A stretch of 44,900 bases of DNA. Source: Arthrobacter ipis (GTDB lineage Bacteria > Actinomycetota > Actinomycetes > Actinomycetales > Micrococcaceae). Positions 6,608 to 14,458 of this stretch are shown here, piece by piece (the stretch's first letter is position 1; the number at the start of each line of letters is the position of its first letter). The position numbers and the translations under genes are program-made. The DNA lies in NCBI RefSeq assembly GCF_014694315.1, contig NZ_JAAOXD010000009.1:1-44900 (forward strand), read 5' to 3'. The notes below the pieces were generated by a model. It was not told the DNA's origin. It saw nothing but the letters and a program-made list of their open reading frames with translations, and did not search any database.

Positions 6608-8776
6608 GTGGTGAGGCTAGTGAGCATCCCTATACAGGCCGACGTTCAACTCCGGGAAGCAACGTTGCTGAGCAATGCAACTTTTCACAGGGGCAGGCGT
6701 GGCAGAGGCCGGCTCCGCGGGTCGCGGAGTCTGTGGCTCCATGCGCTGCTGACAGCGCTGCTGCTTGCGCTCACTGCTCTGGTGGTGCCGGTTACGGCGT
6801 CCGCTGCTGTGGGTGACGTCGGGGTTGAGGATTTCTCGCATTCAGGGACAGGGACCCCGACGGGTACAAAGCGGCAGGAGAATGCGCTGTGGTTCAACGA
6901 CGGGATCTGGTGGGGAAACCTATGGGACACTGCCAGCTCGAATTTCCATATCTTCCGGTTCAACGCCGCGACCAGCTCGTGGGTCAATACGGGTGTGGCG
7001 ACGGAAACGCGGGCGAACACTCATCATGACGTGTTGTGGGACGGAACGACGCTGTTCGTGGCGAGCCACCGGTTCGTCAATGACGGTCTGCCGGCCCAGC
7101 CGAACTTCCCGACGACGATGCGGCGTTACAGCTACGACTCGGGTACGAAGAAGTACACGCTGAAGGACACCACAAACATCAACAACCAGGCGACCGAAAC
7201 CCTGTCCATCGACAAGGACTCAACTGGTCGGATGTGGGCCACCTGGCAGCAGGGGAACCGGATCTACATGAACGTCACTGCCACGGACGGCAAGACATGG
7301 GGGACGCCGTTCGCGCATCCTGCGGCGTTGGCCAACGTGTCCGTGGACGACAATTCGGCTGTGATCGCGTTCGGACCCGGCAAGATCGGTGTGATGTGGA
7401 GCAGGCAGGTCGGTGACGCCACCGACGGCATGTACTGGAGCTACCACGTCGATGGGGCGTCCAACACCACCTGGACCACTCCTTTGGCGGCGGTGAAGGG
7501 GCTGCGCAGCGGTGATGACCACATGAACCTGAAGTGGCTGGACTCCACGAGCGGTCAGGTTTACGCCGCTGTGAAGACCTCGAACACGTCGGCGTCCCTG
7601 CCGCTGATCCAGCTGTTGGTATTGAATGGTACGGCGTGGTCGGCGCACACGATCGCGACCGTGTCGGAGTGCCCGAACCGGGTGATCGTCATGATTGATG
7701 AGAGCGCGCAGAAGCTGCGCACCTTCGCTACCTATCCAAAGCCGAGTGGCACGACGAACGCTGGTGTCTGCACCAGCTCGGGTGGTGCGGTCTACGAGAA
7801 GTCCACGTCGCTGACCAGCATCAACTTCACCACCACGAAGACGGCCCGCATCGTGGACGCCGACCAGTATGTCCACAACGTAACGTCGACGAGGCAGAAC
7901 CTTAACAGCAGTGCTTCGGGCACGGCCAACAGCGGTCTCCTGATACTCGCCGATGTGAACGCCACAAGCCGGTACTGGCACTACTACGACTCCACCGGCG
8001 GCGGTGGCGGTACCGCGGATACGACGGCTCCGGAGACGACGATCACGTCGGGACCCCCTGCGACATCGACGTCGACCAGCGCCTCGTTCGCGTTCACCTC
8101 GAGTGAAGCCAATTCGACGTTCCAGTGCAGCCTGGATGGTGCGGCGCGCGCTGCGTGCACCTCACCCCGGACCTACACCGCGTTGTCGACCGGATCTCAC
8201 ACATTTTCTGTTTGGGCCACCGACGCGGCCGGCAACACCGATGCGACAGCAGCGACGCAGACCTGGAGCGTCGGCACCGGCGGCGGCACGACGCCGCAGA
8301 CTGTCACGCTCACGGCCACCGCTGACAGCTATGTGTCGAACGGGGCGCTGACAACGAACTTTGGCACGAGTACCGCGTTGAATGTGGATAGCAGCCCGGT
8401 GCAGGCCACGTACCTGAAGTTCGACCTGTCGCCGTATGCCGGTAGAACGCTGGCGAGCGCGACGCTGCAGCTGCGGAGCGCTGCGAATGGGTCGACGGGC
8501 AAGCAGAACGTCAAGGTGGTCGCTACCGACACCTGGTCCGAAACCGGGATCACGTACAACAACCGTCCGGCGATGGGCGCCACCGCCATCGGCTCGCTCG
8601 GTCCGACAGCGACCAACACCAGCTACAGCATTCCGCTGACGGTCACGGCCCTCAACGGTGAGCTCGGCGGACAGCTCTCCCTTGGCATGGATTCCAGTAG
8701 CAGTGACGGCCTGGTCCTCAGCTCCAGGGAGGCCGGCAGCACTCTCGCACCCAAGCTGGTGCTCAGCCTGAACTAG
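6608..8776 (+). CDS. Secreted multidomain protein with a CBM96/DNRLRE-like C-terminus
   Basis: Up to 722 residues. An Arg-rich N-region and the hydrophobic stretch LWLHALLTALLLALTALVV ending ASAAVG form a signal peptide. Residues about 68-455 are Trp/Asn-rich with repeated motifs such as NALWFNDGIWWGNLWD and MYWSYHVDG, suggesting a beta-propeller. A Gly linker leads to an Ig-like domain (PETTITSGPP...TFQCSLDG...HTFSVWATDAAGN), and the last 165 residues (TATADSYVSNG, TYLKFDLS, DTWSETGITYNNRP) match DNRLRE/CBM96 modules that bind polysaccharide. Start is GTG 6608, 6611 or 6620; GGTGAGG before 6620 is the best Shine-Dalgarno-like signal. The first residues MVRLVSIPIQ recur in the protein at 19946-20809. 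Probably binds or modifies the polymer made by this operon. Confidence 0.75.
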   Translation: MVRLVSIPIQADVQLREATLLSNATFHRGRRGRGRLRGSRSLWLHALLTALLLALTALVVPVTASAAVGDVGVEDFSHSGTGTPTGTKRQENALWFNDGIWWGNLWDTASSNFHIFRFNAATSSWVNTGVATETRANTHHDVLWDGTTLFVASHRFVNDGLPAQPNFPTTMRRYSYDSGTKKYTLKDTTNINNQATETLSIDKDSTGRMWATWQQGNRIYMNVTATDGKTWGTPFAHPAALANVSVDDNSAVIAFGPGKIGVMWSRQVGDATDGMYWSYHVDGASNTTWTTPLAAVKGLRSGDDHMNLKWLDSTSGQVYAAVKTSNTSASLPLIQLLVLNGTAWSAHTIATVSECPNRVIVMIDESAQKLRTFATYPKPSGTTNAGVCTSSGGAVYEKSTSLTSINFTTTKTARIVDADQYVHNVTSTRQNLNSSASGTANSGLLILADVNATSRYWHYYDSTGGGGGTADTTAPETTITSGPPATSTSTSASFAFTSSEANSTFQCSLDGAARAACTSPRTYTALSTGSHTFSVWATDAAGNTDATAATQTWSVGTGGGTTPQTVTLTATADSYVSNGALTTNFGTSTALNVDSSPVQATYLKFDLSPYAGRTLASATLQLRSAANGSTGKQNVKVVATDTWSETGITYNNRPAMGATAIGSLGPTATNTSYSIPLTVTALNGELGGQLSLGMDSSSSDGLVLSSREAGSTLAPKLVLSLN

Positions 8777-8779
8777 TAC

Positions 8780-8812
8780 GTGGACGGTGTCGGCACGGCC
8801 GGCACCGTCCAC
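8780..8812 (+). terminator. Strong hairpin between the secreted protein and the P-loop gene
   Basis: GTGGACGGTGTCGGC (8780-8794) pairs over 15 positions, with one G-U, to GCCGGCACCGTCCAC (8798-8812) around a three-base loop. It begins three bases after the TAG of the first gene. There is no U-tract, so it may attenuate or stabilise the mRNA rather than fully terminate. Confidence 0.6.
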
Positions 8813-8872
8813 ACCAGCAACACCACCGCCCGACACCATCCGCCCGACACCACCCAGACAGGGGACACGATC

Positions 8873-9964
8873 ATGCGCACCTTGCAAAGCAAGGCACTGC
8901 ACTTCGACATCCACGGCCGCGTCACGATCCGAGTCGACGCAAAGGCCCCGGCAGCGGCCCAGCTTCAGAGCATGTTGGCGTGTTTCGCCAGCGACACTGA
9001 ACGGCCGGCCGACATCGTGGTCAATGACCGGCCGGAGCCGATGCCGGATGCCGGTCTGCTTGAGCACGAGCTCGCGTACACCGAGAGCAGCGTGCGTTTT
9101 CAAGACGATCGGGTCCAGGTTGTGAGGGACGGAGAGCAGTGGCGCATTCATGGGCCGGGCGAGCTGTTGACCTCTGTGGTCCCGGTTCTCGATGCCGCCA
9201 TGGTTGGCCGAGGAGCCGGCATGATCCACGCGGCTACGATGGCGTACCGGGGTCACGCGATCGCGCTTCCCGCCGCCGGAGGGACCGGTAAGACGAGCAC
9301 CGTCGCCAAGCTAATGCGGCGCGAGGGGTGGTCGTTCATGGGCGACGACTGGGCCTTCCTCGCCGAGGACGCCACCCTGCTCGGCTACGCCAAGCCCATG
9401 TTCATCAAGCCACACCACCGGACCATCTACCCGCACCTGTTCGAAGGTGTCCGGAAGCCCCTCATCCCGTCACGGCTCTCGAAGAGCGTCGGCCGCCTGA
9501 CCACTGTGGTGCACCCGTACGTCATCCGTTATCCGCGCCTCGCGGACTTCTCCCGGCGATGGTCGCCGGAGCACCGCATGGTCAAGCCTTCGACCGCGTT
9601 CCCGGGGCGGCAAGTGACCACCTCGGCCCCGCTCGGTGCCGCCATCTACGTGGAACGCTTCGAGGGCGCCCGGTCCCGGATCGTTGAGCGGACGAGCGAC
9701 TGGATGGTCGACCGCATGCTCGGCAACTTCCACATCGAGATGGCGGGCTTCTCGCAACAGGTCGTAACCGGCCTGGCAGCCACGTCCGTTGTCCCGTGGC
9801 GCGAGCACTTCGCGGCGAAGGGGCTCGTGCTGAGCAAGGCGCTCGACGGACGGCCCTGCCACCTGCTGCAGGTGCCCGCCGCGTACTCGGCAGACGAGGC
9901 ATCCGACGACATCGTGCGGCATCTCGAGGAGCTGCTGCCGTCGGTCCTCGACGAGCAAGCCTGA
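8873..9964 (+). CDS. HprK-like P-loop kinase/ATPase (paralogue 1)
   Basis: The protein has 363 residues. A Walker A motif LPAAGGTGKTS (about 132-142) is followed by MGDDWAF (156-162), resembling the P-loop and ADD motif of HPr kinase/PEP-carboxykinase-fold proteins. KPMFIKPHHRTIYP and RWSPEHRMV are further blocks shared with the paralogue at 17784-18884. The N-terminal 110 residues form a separate region (FDIHGRVTIRV...AQLQSMLACF) also conserved between the two. True HprK is generally absent from actinobacteria, so HPr is not assumed as substrate; it may phosphorylate a lipid-linked intermediate, sugar or regulatory protein. ATG 8873 has AGGGGA upstream. The hairpin at 8780-8812 separates it from gene 1; the GT2 gene follows after 10 bases. 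Confidence 0.7.
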   Translation: MRTLQSKALHFDIHGRVTIRVDAKAPAAAQLQSMLACFASDTERPADIVVNDRPEPMPDAGLLEHELAYTESSVRFQDDRVQVVRDGEQWRIHGPGELLTSVVPVLDAAMVGRGAGMIHAATMAYRGHAIALPAAGGTGKTSTVAKLMRREGWSFMGDDWAFLAEDATLLGYAKPMFIKPHHRTIYPHLFEGVRKPLIPSRLSKSVGRLTTVVHPYVIRYPRLADFSRRWSPEHRMVKPSTAFPGRQVTTSAPLGAAIYVERFEGARSRIVERTSDWMVDRMLGNFHIEMAGFSQQVVTGLAATSVVPWREHFAAKGLVLSKALDGRPCHLLQVPAAYSADEASDDIVRHLEELLPSVLDEQA

Positions 9965-9974
9965 GGAGGACGCA

Positions 9975-10787
9975 GTGGATCACAGCACTGCCGATGTCAC
10001 CGCGGTCGTTCCGGCCCGCAACGCGGAGCTCATGCTCCCGCGCTGCCTGGAGGCCCTGCGCCAGTCCGGTGTCGCCGAAATCATCGTGGTGGACGGATGC
10101 TCCACCGACCGCACCGTCGCCATCGCCCACGAGGCCGGTGCCCGGGTCCTGAGTGACGAGGGCCGCGGCCTGCCATGGGCCCGAACGCTCGGTGTGCGGA
10201 ACAGCAGCACCCGTTGGGTCCTGCTCGTCGACACCGACGTCGTGTTCGGGCCCACGGGGGTCGCCGACCTGCTCACCGAATTGGTCGAAAGCGGCTATGA
10301 CGCCCTCCAGGCCGGCCTGGAGAGTGTCGGCGGACCAGGCTACTGGGGGCAGGCGCTGGCACATCACCACCGCACCGGCCGCAGCCGCAACTGGTTCGGG
10401 CTCGTGGCGACTGTCGTCGACCGGAAGCTGATGCTGGACGTGGGCTTCGACGACTCGTTCAAATCCGGAGAGGACATCGAGCTGCGCTGGCGGATGCGCC
10501 AGTCAGGAATGCGTACGGCGGTCTCACGCCGGGTCGTCGTCGAACATCGTTTCGCCGCGGACGACTTTGATTTCGCGCTCGACCAATTCCTCATGGACGG
10601 AACGGGGCTGGGACGGATGATCCGCAAGCACGGCTGGCGCGGCGCGAGGTTGGCACTGCTGCCCGCCGCCGCGGCGGTCCGGGGCAGCGCATTGAGCCTC
10701 GCCAAGGGCCAGCCCCGGTGGCTGCGCTACTACGCCGCCTTCTGCTGGTGCAACTACGTGGGCCTGGCGAGAGGCCTCGCGTCATGA
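9975..10787 (+). CDS. GT2 family glycosyltransferase
   Basis: The protein has 270 residues from GTG 9975, with a strong GAGGAGG Shine-Dalgarno. It has the GT-A core: VVPARNAE, EIIVVDGCSTD for nucleotide binding, and LVDTDVVF as the DxD motif. GYWGQALAHHH and KSGEDIELRWRMR probably help bind the acceptor, and two hydrophobic stretches at the C-terminus suggest membrane association. It is clearly homologous to the N-terminal third of the fusion protein at 15677-17782. It probably transfers a sugar from a nucleotide-sugar to a lipid-linked acceptor on the cytoplasmic face. Its TGA overlaps the flippase ATG (ATGA), indicating coupled translation. Confidence 0.85.
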   Translation: MDHSTADVTAVVPARNAELMLPRCLEALRQSGVAEIIVVDGCSTDRTVAIAHEAGARVLSDEGRGLPWARTLGVRNSSTRWVLLVDTDVVFGPTGVADLLTELVESGYDALQAGLESVGGPGYWGQALAHHHRTGRSRNWFGLVATVVDRKLMLDVGFDDSFKSGEDIELRWRMRQSGMRTAVSRRVVVEHRFAADDFDFALDQFLMDGTGLGRMIRKHGWRGARLALLPAAAAVRGSALSLAKGQPRWLRYYAAFCWCNYVGLARGLAS

Positions 10788-12067
10788 GAGCCAAGGCGGG
10801 GGCCGCTGTCACGGATGCGACACCCGTCCGGCACTCCGCCCTGCGTAGCTCGCTCGGTCTCGTCGCGGGCAAGGCCGCCCAGACGGGCGCGGGCTTCGCT
10901 TTCTGGATCGTGGCCGCGCGCGCGACGTCCGACCGTGAAGTCGGGCTCACTACTGCCGCCGTCTCGGCGGTGATGATCTGCACGCAGCTCGCGGTGCTGG
11001 GTGCCGGGTCCGCCGTGATCGTCGCGATAGGCCGGGGGGAACGGCCCTCGCGGATACTGGATGCGGCGTTCGCCATCGTGGGCGTAGCCGGCACCGTTCT
11101 GGCCATCGGCTACCTCGCGCTGCAGTCGGCCGTGGCGCCGGAGACGGCATCCGTATCGGTTCTCTTCTGGCTCACCTTCCTCGTGGCTGCGGTCACCGGC
11201 ACCCTGGTCATTGTGCTGGACCAGGCACTCGTAGCGCTGGGACGGGGTGCCAGCGCGACGCCAAGGTACGTCTTGGGCGGAGCGGTCTCACTCGGGGCCG
11301 CAGCAGCTGTGGCCCTGTGGGCGCACGGCGCCCCCGACGACGTGCTGCTGGCCTGCTGGACCCTCGGCTCGGCCGTGGCATGCATCGTCGGGGCGGTCCA
11401 GCTGCGAAAACTGGTCGGCTACCGGCCGCGGCCTTCCCTGCGCTTGGGGCGGGGCCGCCCACTGCTGGCGCTGGGCTTTCCGAACCAGCTTCTCACCCTC
11501 ACCGAACGCACTCCCGGGCTGGTGCTGCCGCTCTTGCTCGCACACACGGTGGCACCGGAGGCAGCCGCCTACTGGTATCCCGCGTGGATGATGGCCTGGG
11601 CCGCCTACCAGGCTCCCACGCTGATGGGCATCGTCCAGTTCTCGGAAGGTGTCCGCGACGCGGACCGCCTGGTACCGACCACCTGGGCGAGTCTCCGGTG
11701 GTCGCTCGGTTTAGGAGGCCTGGGGGCCGCCGTCCTTATCCTCCTCGCACACCCGCTACTCAGCCTGCTGGGGGAGCGGTACGCCGACTCGTCCGCTGGA
11801 GCTCTGCGGTGGTTGGCGGCCGGGCTTGTGCCGTACGCGGTACTGCAGGCCTACAACGCCGTGTGCCGGACCCGGGGCCGCTACACGGAGGCAATCGTGG
11901 TCGGCGTGACGCTCGGAGTCGCACTCTGCGCTTCAGCGCTGTCGGCCGCTGACAGCGGAGCCACCGACATGGCCCTTGCATGGCTGTTGGTGCTTTCCAT
12001 CGGGGCCGCCGTCGTCGGCCTCCGGCTAGTCGCCGTACTTCGGCGCGTTACTGAGGAGGCGCGATGA
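10784..12067 (+). CDS. MOP-type polysaccharide flippase (Wzx-like)
   Basis: The protein has 427 residues with about 12-14 hydrophobic segments, starting SALRSSLGLVAGKAAQTGAGFAFWIVAARAT, typical of Wzx/polysaccharide exporters of the MOP superfamily. GFPNQLLTLTERTPGLVLPLLLA and AYWYPAWMMAW align with GLPNHALMLADRAPRYLLPLI and SWYMAWMMAS in the fusion protein at 15677-17782, so the two are paralogues. It would flip a lipid-linked saccharide across the cytoplasmic membrane. Translation is coupled on both sides: ATGA overlap with the GT2 gene, and its TGA overlaps the ATG at 12064. Confidence 0.8.
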   Translation: MRAKAGAAVTDATPVRHSALRSSLGLVAGKAAQTGAGFAFWIVAARATSDREVGLTTAAVSAVMICTQLAVLGAGSAVIVAIGRGERPSRILDAAFAIVGVAGTVLAIGYLALQSAVAPETASVSVLFWLTFLVAAVTGTLVIVLDQALVALGRGASATPRYVLGGAVSLGAAAAVALWAHGAPDDVLLACWTLGSAVACIVGAVQLRKLVGYRPRPSLRLGRGRPLLALGFPNQLLTLTERTPGLVLPLLLAHTVAPEAAAYWYPAWMMAWAAYQAPTLMGIVQFSEGVRDADRLVPTTWASLRWSLGLGGLGAAVLILLAHPLLSLLGERYADSSAGALRWLAAGLVPYAVLQAYNAVCRTRGRYTEAIVVGVTLGVALCASALSAADSGATDMALAWLLVLSIGAAVVGLRLVAVLRRVTEEAR

Positions 12068-12090
12068 GCGCCCGCCACACAGGAGGAGCT

Positions 12091-13923
12091 ATGACCGACA
12101 CGCTAGTTGCGAGCAGCCGCACTGTAGGACGCTGGAAGGCACGTGACGTATGGTGCGCAGTGGCAGGCATCGTGTCGCTGGCGCTTACCGTGGGGGCGGC
12201 CTCCACGGTGTCCGTGCCCGTGAACAGCGACCTGGGGCTCGTCGCAGTGCTGCCCTACCCCTTCTGGGTGGGTGTCCTGATTCTGAATGTTGCCTTCGTC
12301 GTCGCGTTGCGCGGGGATGCCGCCGGCCCGGCGCGCCGCCCCGTCATGATCTGGCTCATCGCGGTGCTCGTGCTCATGCTCTTCGGGACCGCGGCCTTCG
12401 CGACGGACATACCGCGGGGTGAGATCGCGTTCCGCCATATCGGCATCGCCGATGCCCTCTCGCGCACGCACGGGATCGACCCAAGCATCGACGGGTACTT
12501 CAACTGGCCAGGTTTCTTCGCCCTGCTGGCCACGGTGCTCCAGGCGACCGGTCTCGACCCGGTGTCCCTCGCGCTGTGGGCGCCGGTGTTCAACATGGGT
12601 CTGTGGCTCATTGCCCTTGCCGTGGTGACGGGCTACCTGACGCGCGATCCGCGGCGTCGCTGGCTCGCGCTCTGGCTCTTCTGCCTTGGCAACTGGCAGG
12701 ACCAGGATTATCTGTCTCCGCAGGCCTTTGGCTTCTTCCTGCACCTCGTCGTGATCGCGCTGCTCCTCGGCCCGTTGGCCGCGCGGGCCCCCCAGTTCCG
12801 CGGCTTCCGACCCGCGGACCTGGCGGCGTGGTGGCGAGGCCGGTCGCCCGCCGAACCCCGGCCGGGGTACCGGGTGGGCGCCCTCGTGATAGCCCTCTTG
12901 CTCATCGTGGTCATCAGCGCCAGCCATCAGCTGACGCCGTTCATGCTGCTCATCGCTATCACCGCTCTCACCCTGAGCGGACGGGTGTGGCCCAACAGGC
13001 TGCCCCTGATCACCATAGTCGTACTGACTGTCTGGCTCGCCTACCCCGCGAGTGCTTACCTCTCCGGGCACCCCCCCCTGGCCGACGCTGGGCTGGAGGC
13101 GGCGACCGCGGCGAACGTCCTCGAGCGCGTGCGTGGGGCCGACGGACACGTGCTGGTGGTACAGGTCCGGGCAATTCTCACCCTTGTGCTGTGGGGACTC
13201 GCCGCCGCCGGGGCCGTGCGCGACTGGCGCCGGGGACGTCTCGACATCCGGGTGGTCCTCCTGGCCGTCACCCCGCTCCTGCTATTCCCCGCCCAGGTGT
13301 ACGGCGGGGAGATGCTCATCCGCGTGTCGCTGTTCGCGCTGCCCTTCATCGCCCTGCAGGCGGGCTCGATCCTGCTGCCCGCAGATGGCAGCAAACCTGC
13401 CCTGGACGGAAGCAAACGCCGCTCCTACCACGCCGCCGACGGCAGCAAACGCCGCCCCTACCTCGCCGCGGGCGGCCTTGCGCTCGCCTGCACCCTGCTA
13501 GCCGTGATGACTGTCACGGGCCGATTCGGGAACGCCCGGTATGACGTTTTCACCGACGATGAGATGGCCGCCGTCACGGCAGCGCAGCGTCTCGCACCCA
13601 CCGGCTCGGCGCTCATCTCCGCTGCCCACCCGACGCCATGGCGGAGCCAGGGCTACCTCGAACACCGGTACCGGACAATGGACGACCTATGCCGGTCCGA
13701 CTTGTCGACGGCGAAGTGCGGCCCGGTTGTCTACGAGTACGCCCGGCACAGTCCCGGCGGTGCCGTCGTGCTGTTCACACGTTCGTCGGAGGCGAGTCTT
13801 GTGCTCCAGGGCTTCACCAGCGAGGCAGGCTTCGCCGAGCTGGAGAAGTGGCTGAGCACCCACATAGGCGTGGAGCTTGTGTACAGCAACGCCGACGCAC
13901 GCGCTTACCGGGTGACGCCATGA
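12091..13923 (+). CDS. Polytopic membrane protein, GT-C/polymerase-like
   Basis: The protein has 610 residues from ATG 12091, chosen because AGGAGG lies four bases upstream. An in-frame ATG at 12064 overlaps the previous stop and would add nine residues. It has about 11-12 transmembrane helices and a soluble C-terminal domain of about 130 residues after the last helix. A loop with acidic residues after helix 3 (DIPRGEIAFRHIGIADALSRTHG) and GYFNWPGFF resembles GT-C glycosyltransferases that use polyprenyl-phosphate sugars. A Wzy-type polymerase is the alternative. A cytoplasmic loop contains a tandem 11-residue repeat (DGSKRRxYxAA). Coupled to the next gene by ATGA. Confidence 0.6.
   Translation: MTDTLVASSRTVGRWKARDVWCAVAGIVSLALTVGAASTVSVPVNSDLGLVAVLPYPFWVGVLILNVAFVVALRGDAAGPARRPVMIWLIAVLVLMLFGTAAFATDIPRGEIAFRHIGIADALSRTHGIDPSIDGYFNWPGFFALLATVLQATGLDPVSLALWAPVFNMGLWLIALAVVTGYLTRDPRRRWLALWLFCLGNWQDQDYLSPQAFGFFLHLVVIALLLGPLAARAPQFRGFRPADLAAWWRGRSPAEPRPGYRVGALVIALLLIVVISASHQLTPFMLLIAITALTLSGRVWPNRLPLITIVVLTVWLAYPASAYLSGHPPLADAGLEAATAANVLERVRGADGHVLVVQVRAILTLVLWGLAAAGAVRDWRRGRLDIRVVLLAVTPLLLFPAQVYGGEMLIRVSLFALPFIALQAGSILLPADGSKPALDGSKRRSYHAADGSKRRPYLAAGGLALACTLLAVMTVTGRFGNARYDVFTDDEMAAVTAAQRLAPTGSALISAAHPTPWRSQGYLEHRYRTMDDLCRSDLSTAKCGPVVYEYARHSPGGAVVLFTRSSEASLVLQGFTSEAGFAELEKWLSTHIGVELVYSNADARAYRVTP
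13384..13470 (+). repeat. In-frame 33-base tandem repeat inside the GT-C-like gene
   Basis: Two full 33-base units (13405-13437 and 13438-13470) encode DGSKRRSYHAA and DGSKRRPYLAA. A partial 21-base unit (13384-13404, DGSKPAL) precedes them. The repeat lies in a hydrophilic loop between two transmembrane helices. Confidence 0.85.
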
Positions 13924-14255
13924 ACGGCGTCAGCAGGCCCACTCTGGCCCTCGGTATCTCGGCCGTCGTGTTGTCGCTGGTGACCCTGCTCGGGTTGCCG
14001 ACACCGCTGCAGGCGGTCGCGGCGGCAGTGATCCTTGTCTTGCTCCCCGGGCACGCATTGGCCCGGTTCACGCAGGTATCCGACGTCGCGCTCCGCGCAC
14101 TGCTCGTCCTGGCTCTCGGCCTCGCCGTGCTCACGGCGGTCTCCATGGCGATGTTCTACCTCGCTGTGTGGTCGTGGCAGGCGTGCGTCATCACGATGGG
14201 TGTGATTACAGTTCTCGCGTGCTTGGCACGCGCACGGCAGGAGGCAACAACATGA
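13920..14255 (+). CDS. Small polytopic membrane protein, DUF1616-like
   Basis: The protein has 111 residues with about four hydrophobic helices. LPTPLQAVAAAVILVLLPGHALARF resembles the N-terminal part of DUF1616-type membrane proteins (small loop, then a helix ending LPGYAL), but the match is short. It overlaps both neighbours by ATGA, so it is part of the same translationally coupled string. No catalytic motif is visible; it may be an accessory subunit of the polymerase/GT-C protein. Confidence 0.65.
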   Translation: MNGVSRPTLALGISAVVLSLVTLLGLPTPLQAVAAAVILVLLPGHALARFTQVSDVALRALLVLALGLAVLTAVSMAMFYLAVWSWQACVITMGVITVLACLARARQEATT

Positions 14256-14458
14256 TCATCGAACTCGCGGGACTGTTCACAGCTGCCGCCCTGCTCGTCA
14301 CCCTCGTCGCGCTCGAGGTCAGGCACGTCGGACCGGACGCCGGGCAGCCCAGCCGGCACAGGTTCCTCAGCCCAACGGTGACCCTTCGGGTCGTCGCCAT
14401 CCTGGGAGCGATGTACCTGTTGCTTTTCCTTCCACGGGTGCTGGGACTGCTCTCGTGA
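14252..14458 (+). CDS. Small two-helix membrane protein
   Basis: The protein has 68 residues, with one helix at the N-terminus (IIELAGLFTAAALLVTLVAL) and one at the C-terminus (VVAILGAMYLLLFLPRVLGLL) around a short basic loop. GCAGGAGG lies seven to eight bases before the ATG. The ATG overlaps the preceding TGA, and its TGA overlaps the next gene's GTG. The family is not recognised. Its coupled position suggests a subunit or assembly factor of the membrane complex. Confidence 0.65.
   Translation: MIIELAGLFTAAALLVTLVALEVRHVGPDAGQPSRHRFLSPTVTLRVVAILGAMYLLLFLPRVLGLLS

Noticed and set aside
8873..9964. Annotation as bona fide HPr kinase/phosphorylase (hprK)
   Set aside because: The HprK signature region is incomplete, no HPr gene is near, and the N-terminal region differs; only the P-loop/GDD similarity is visible.
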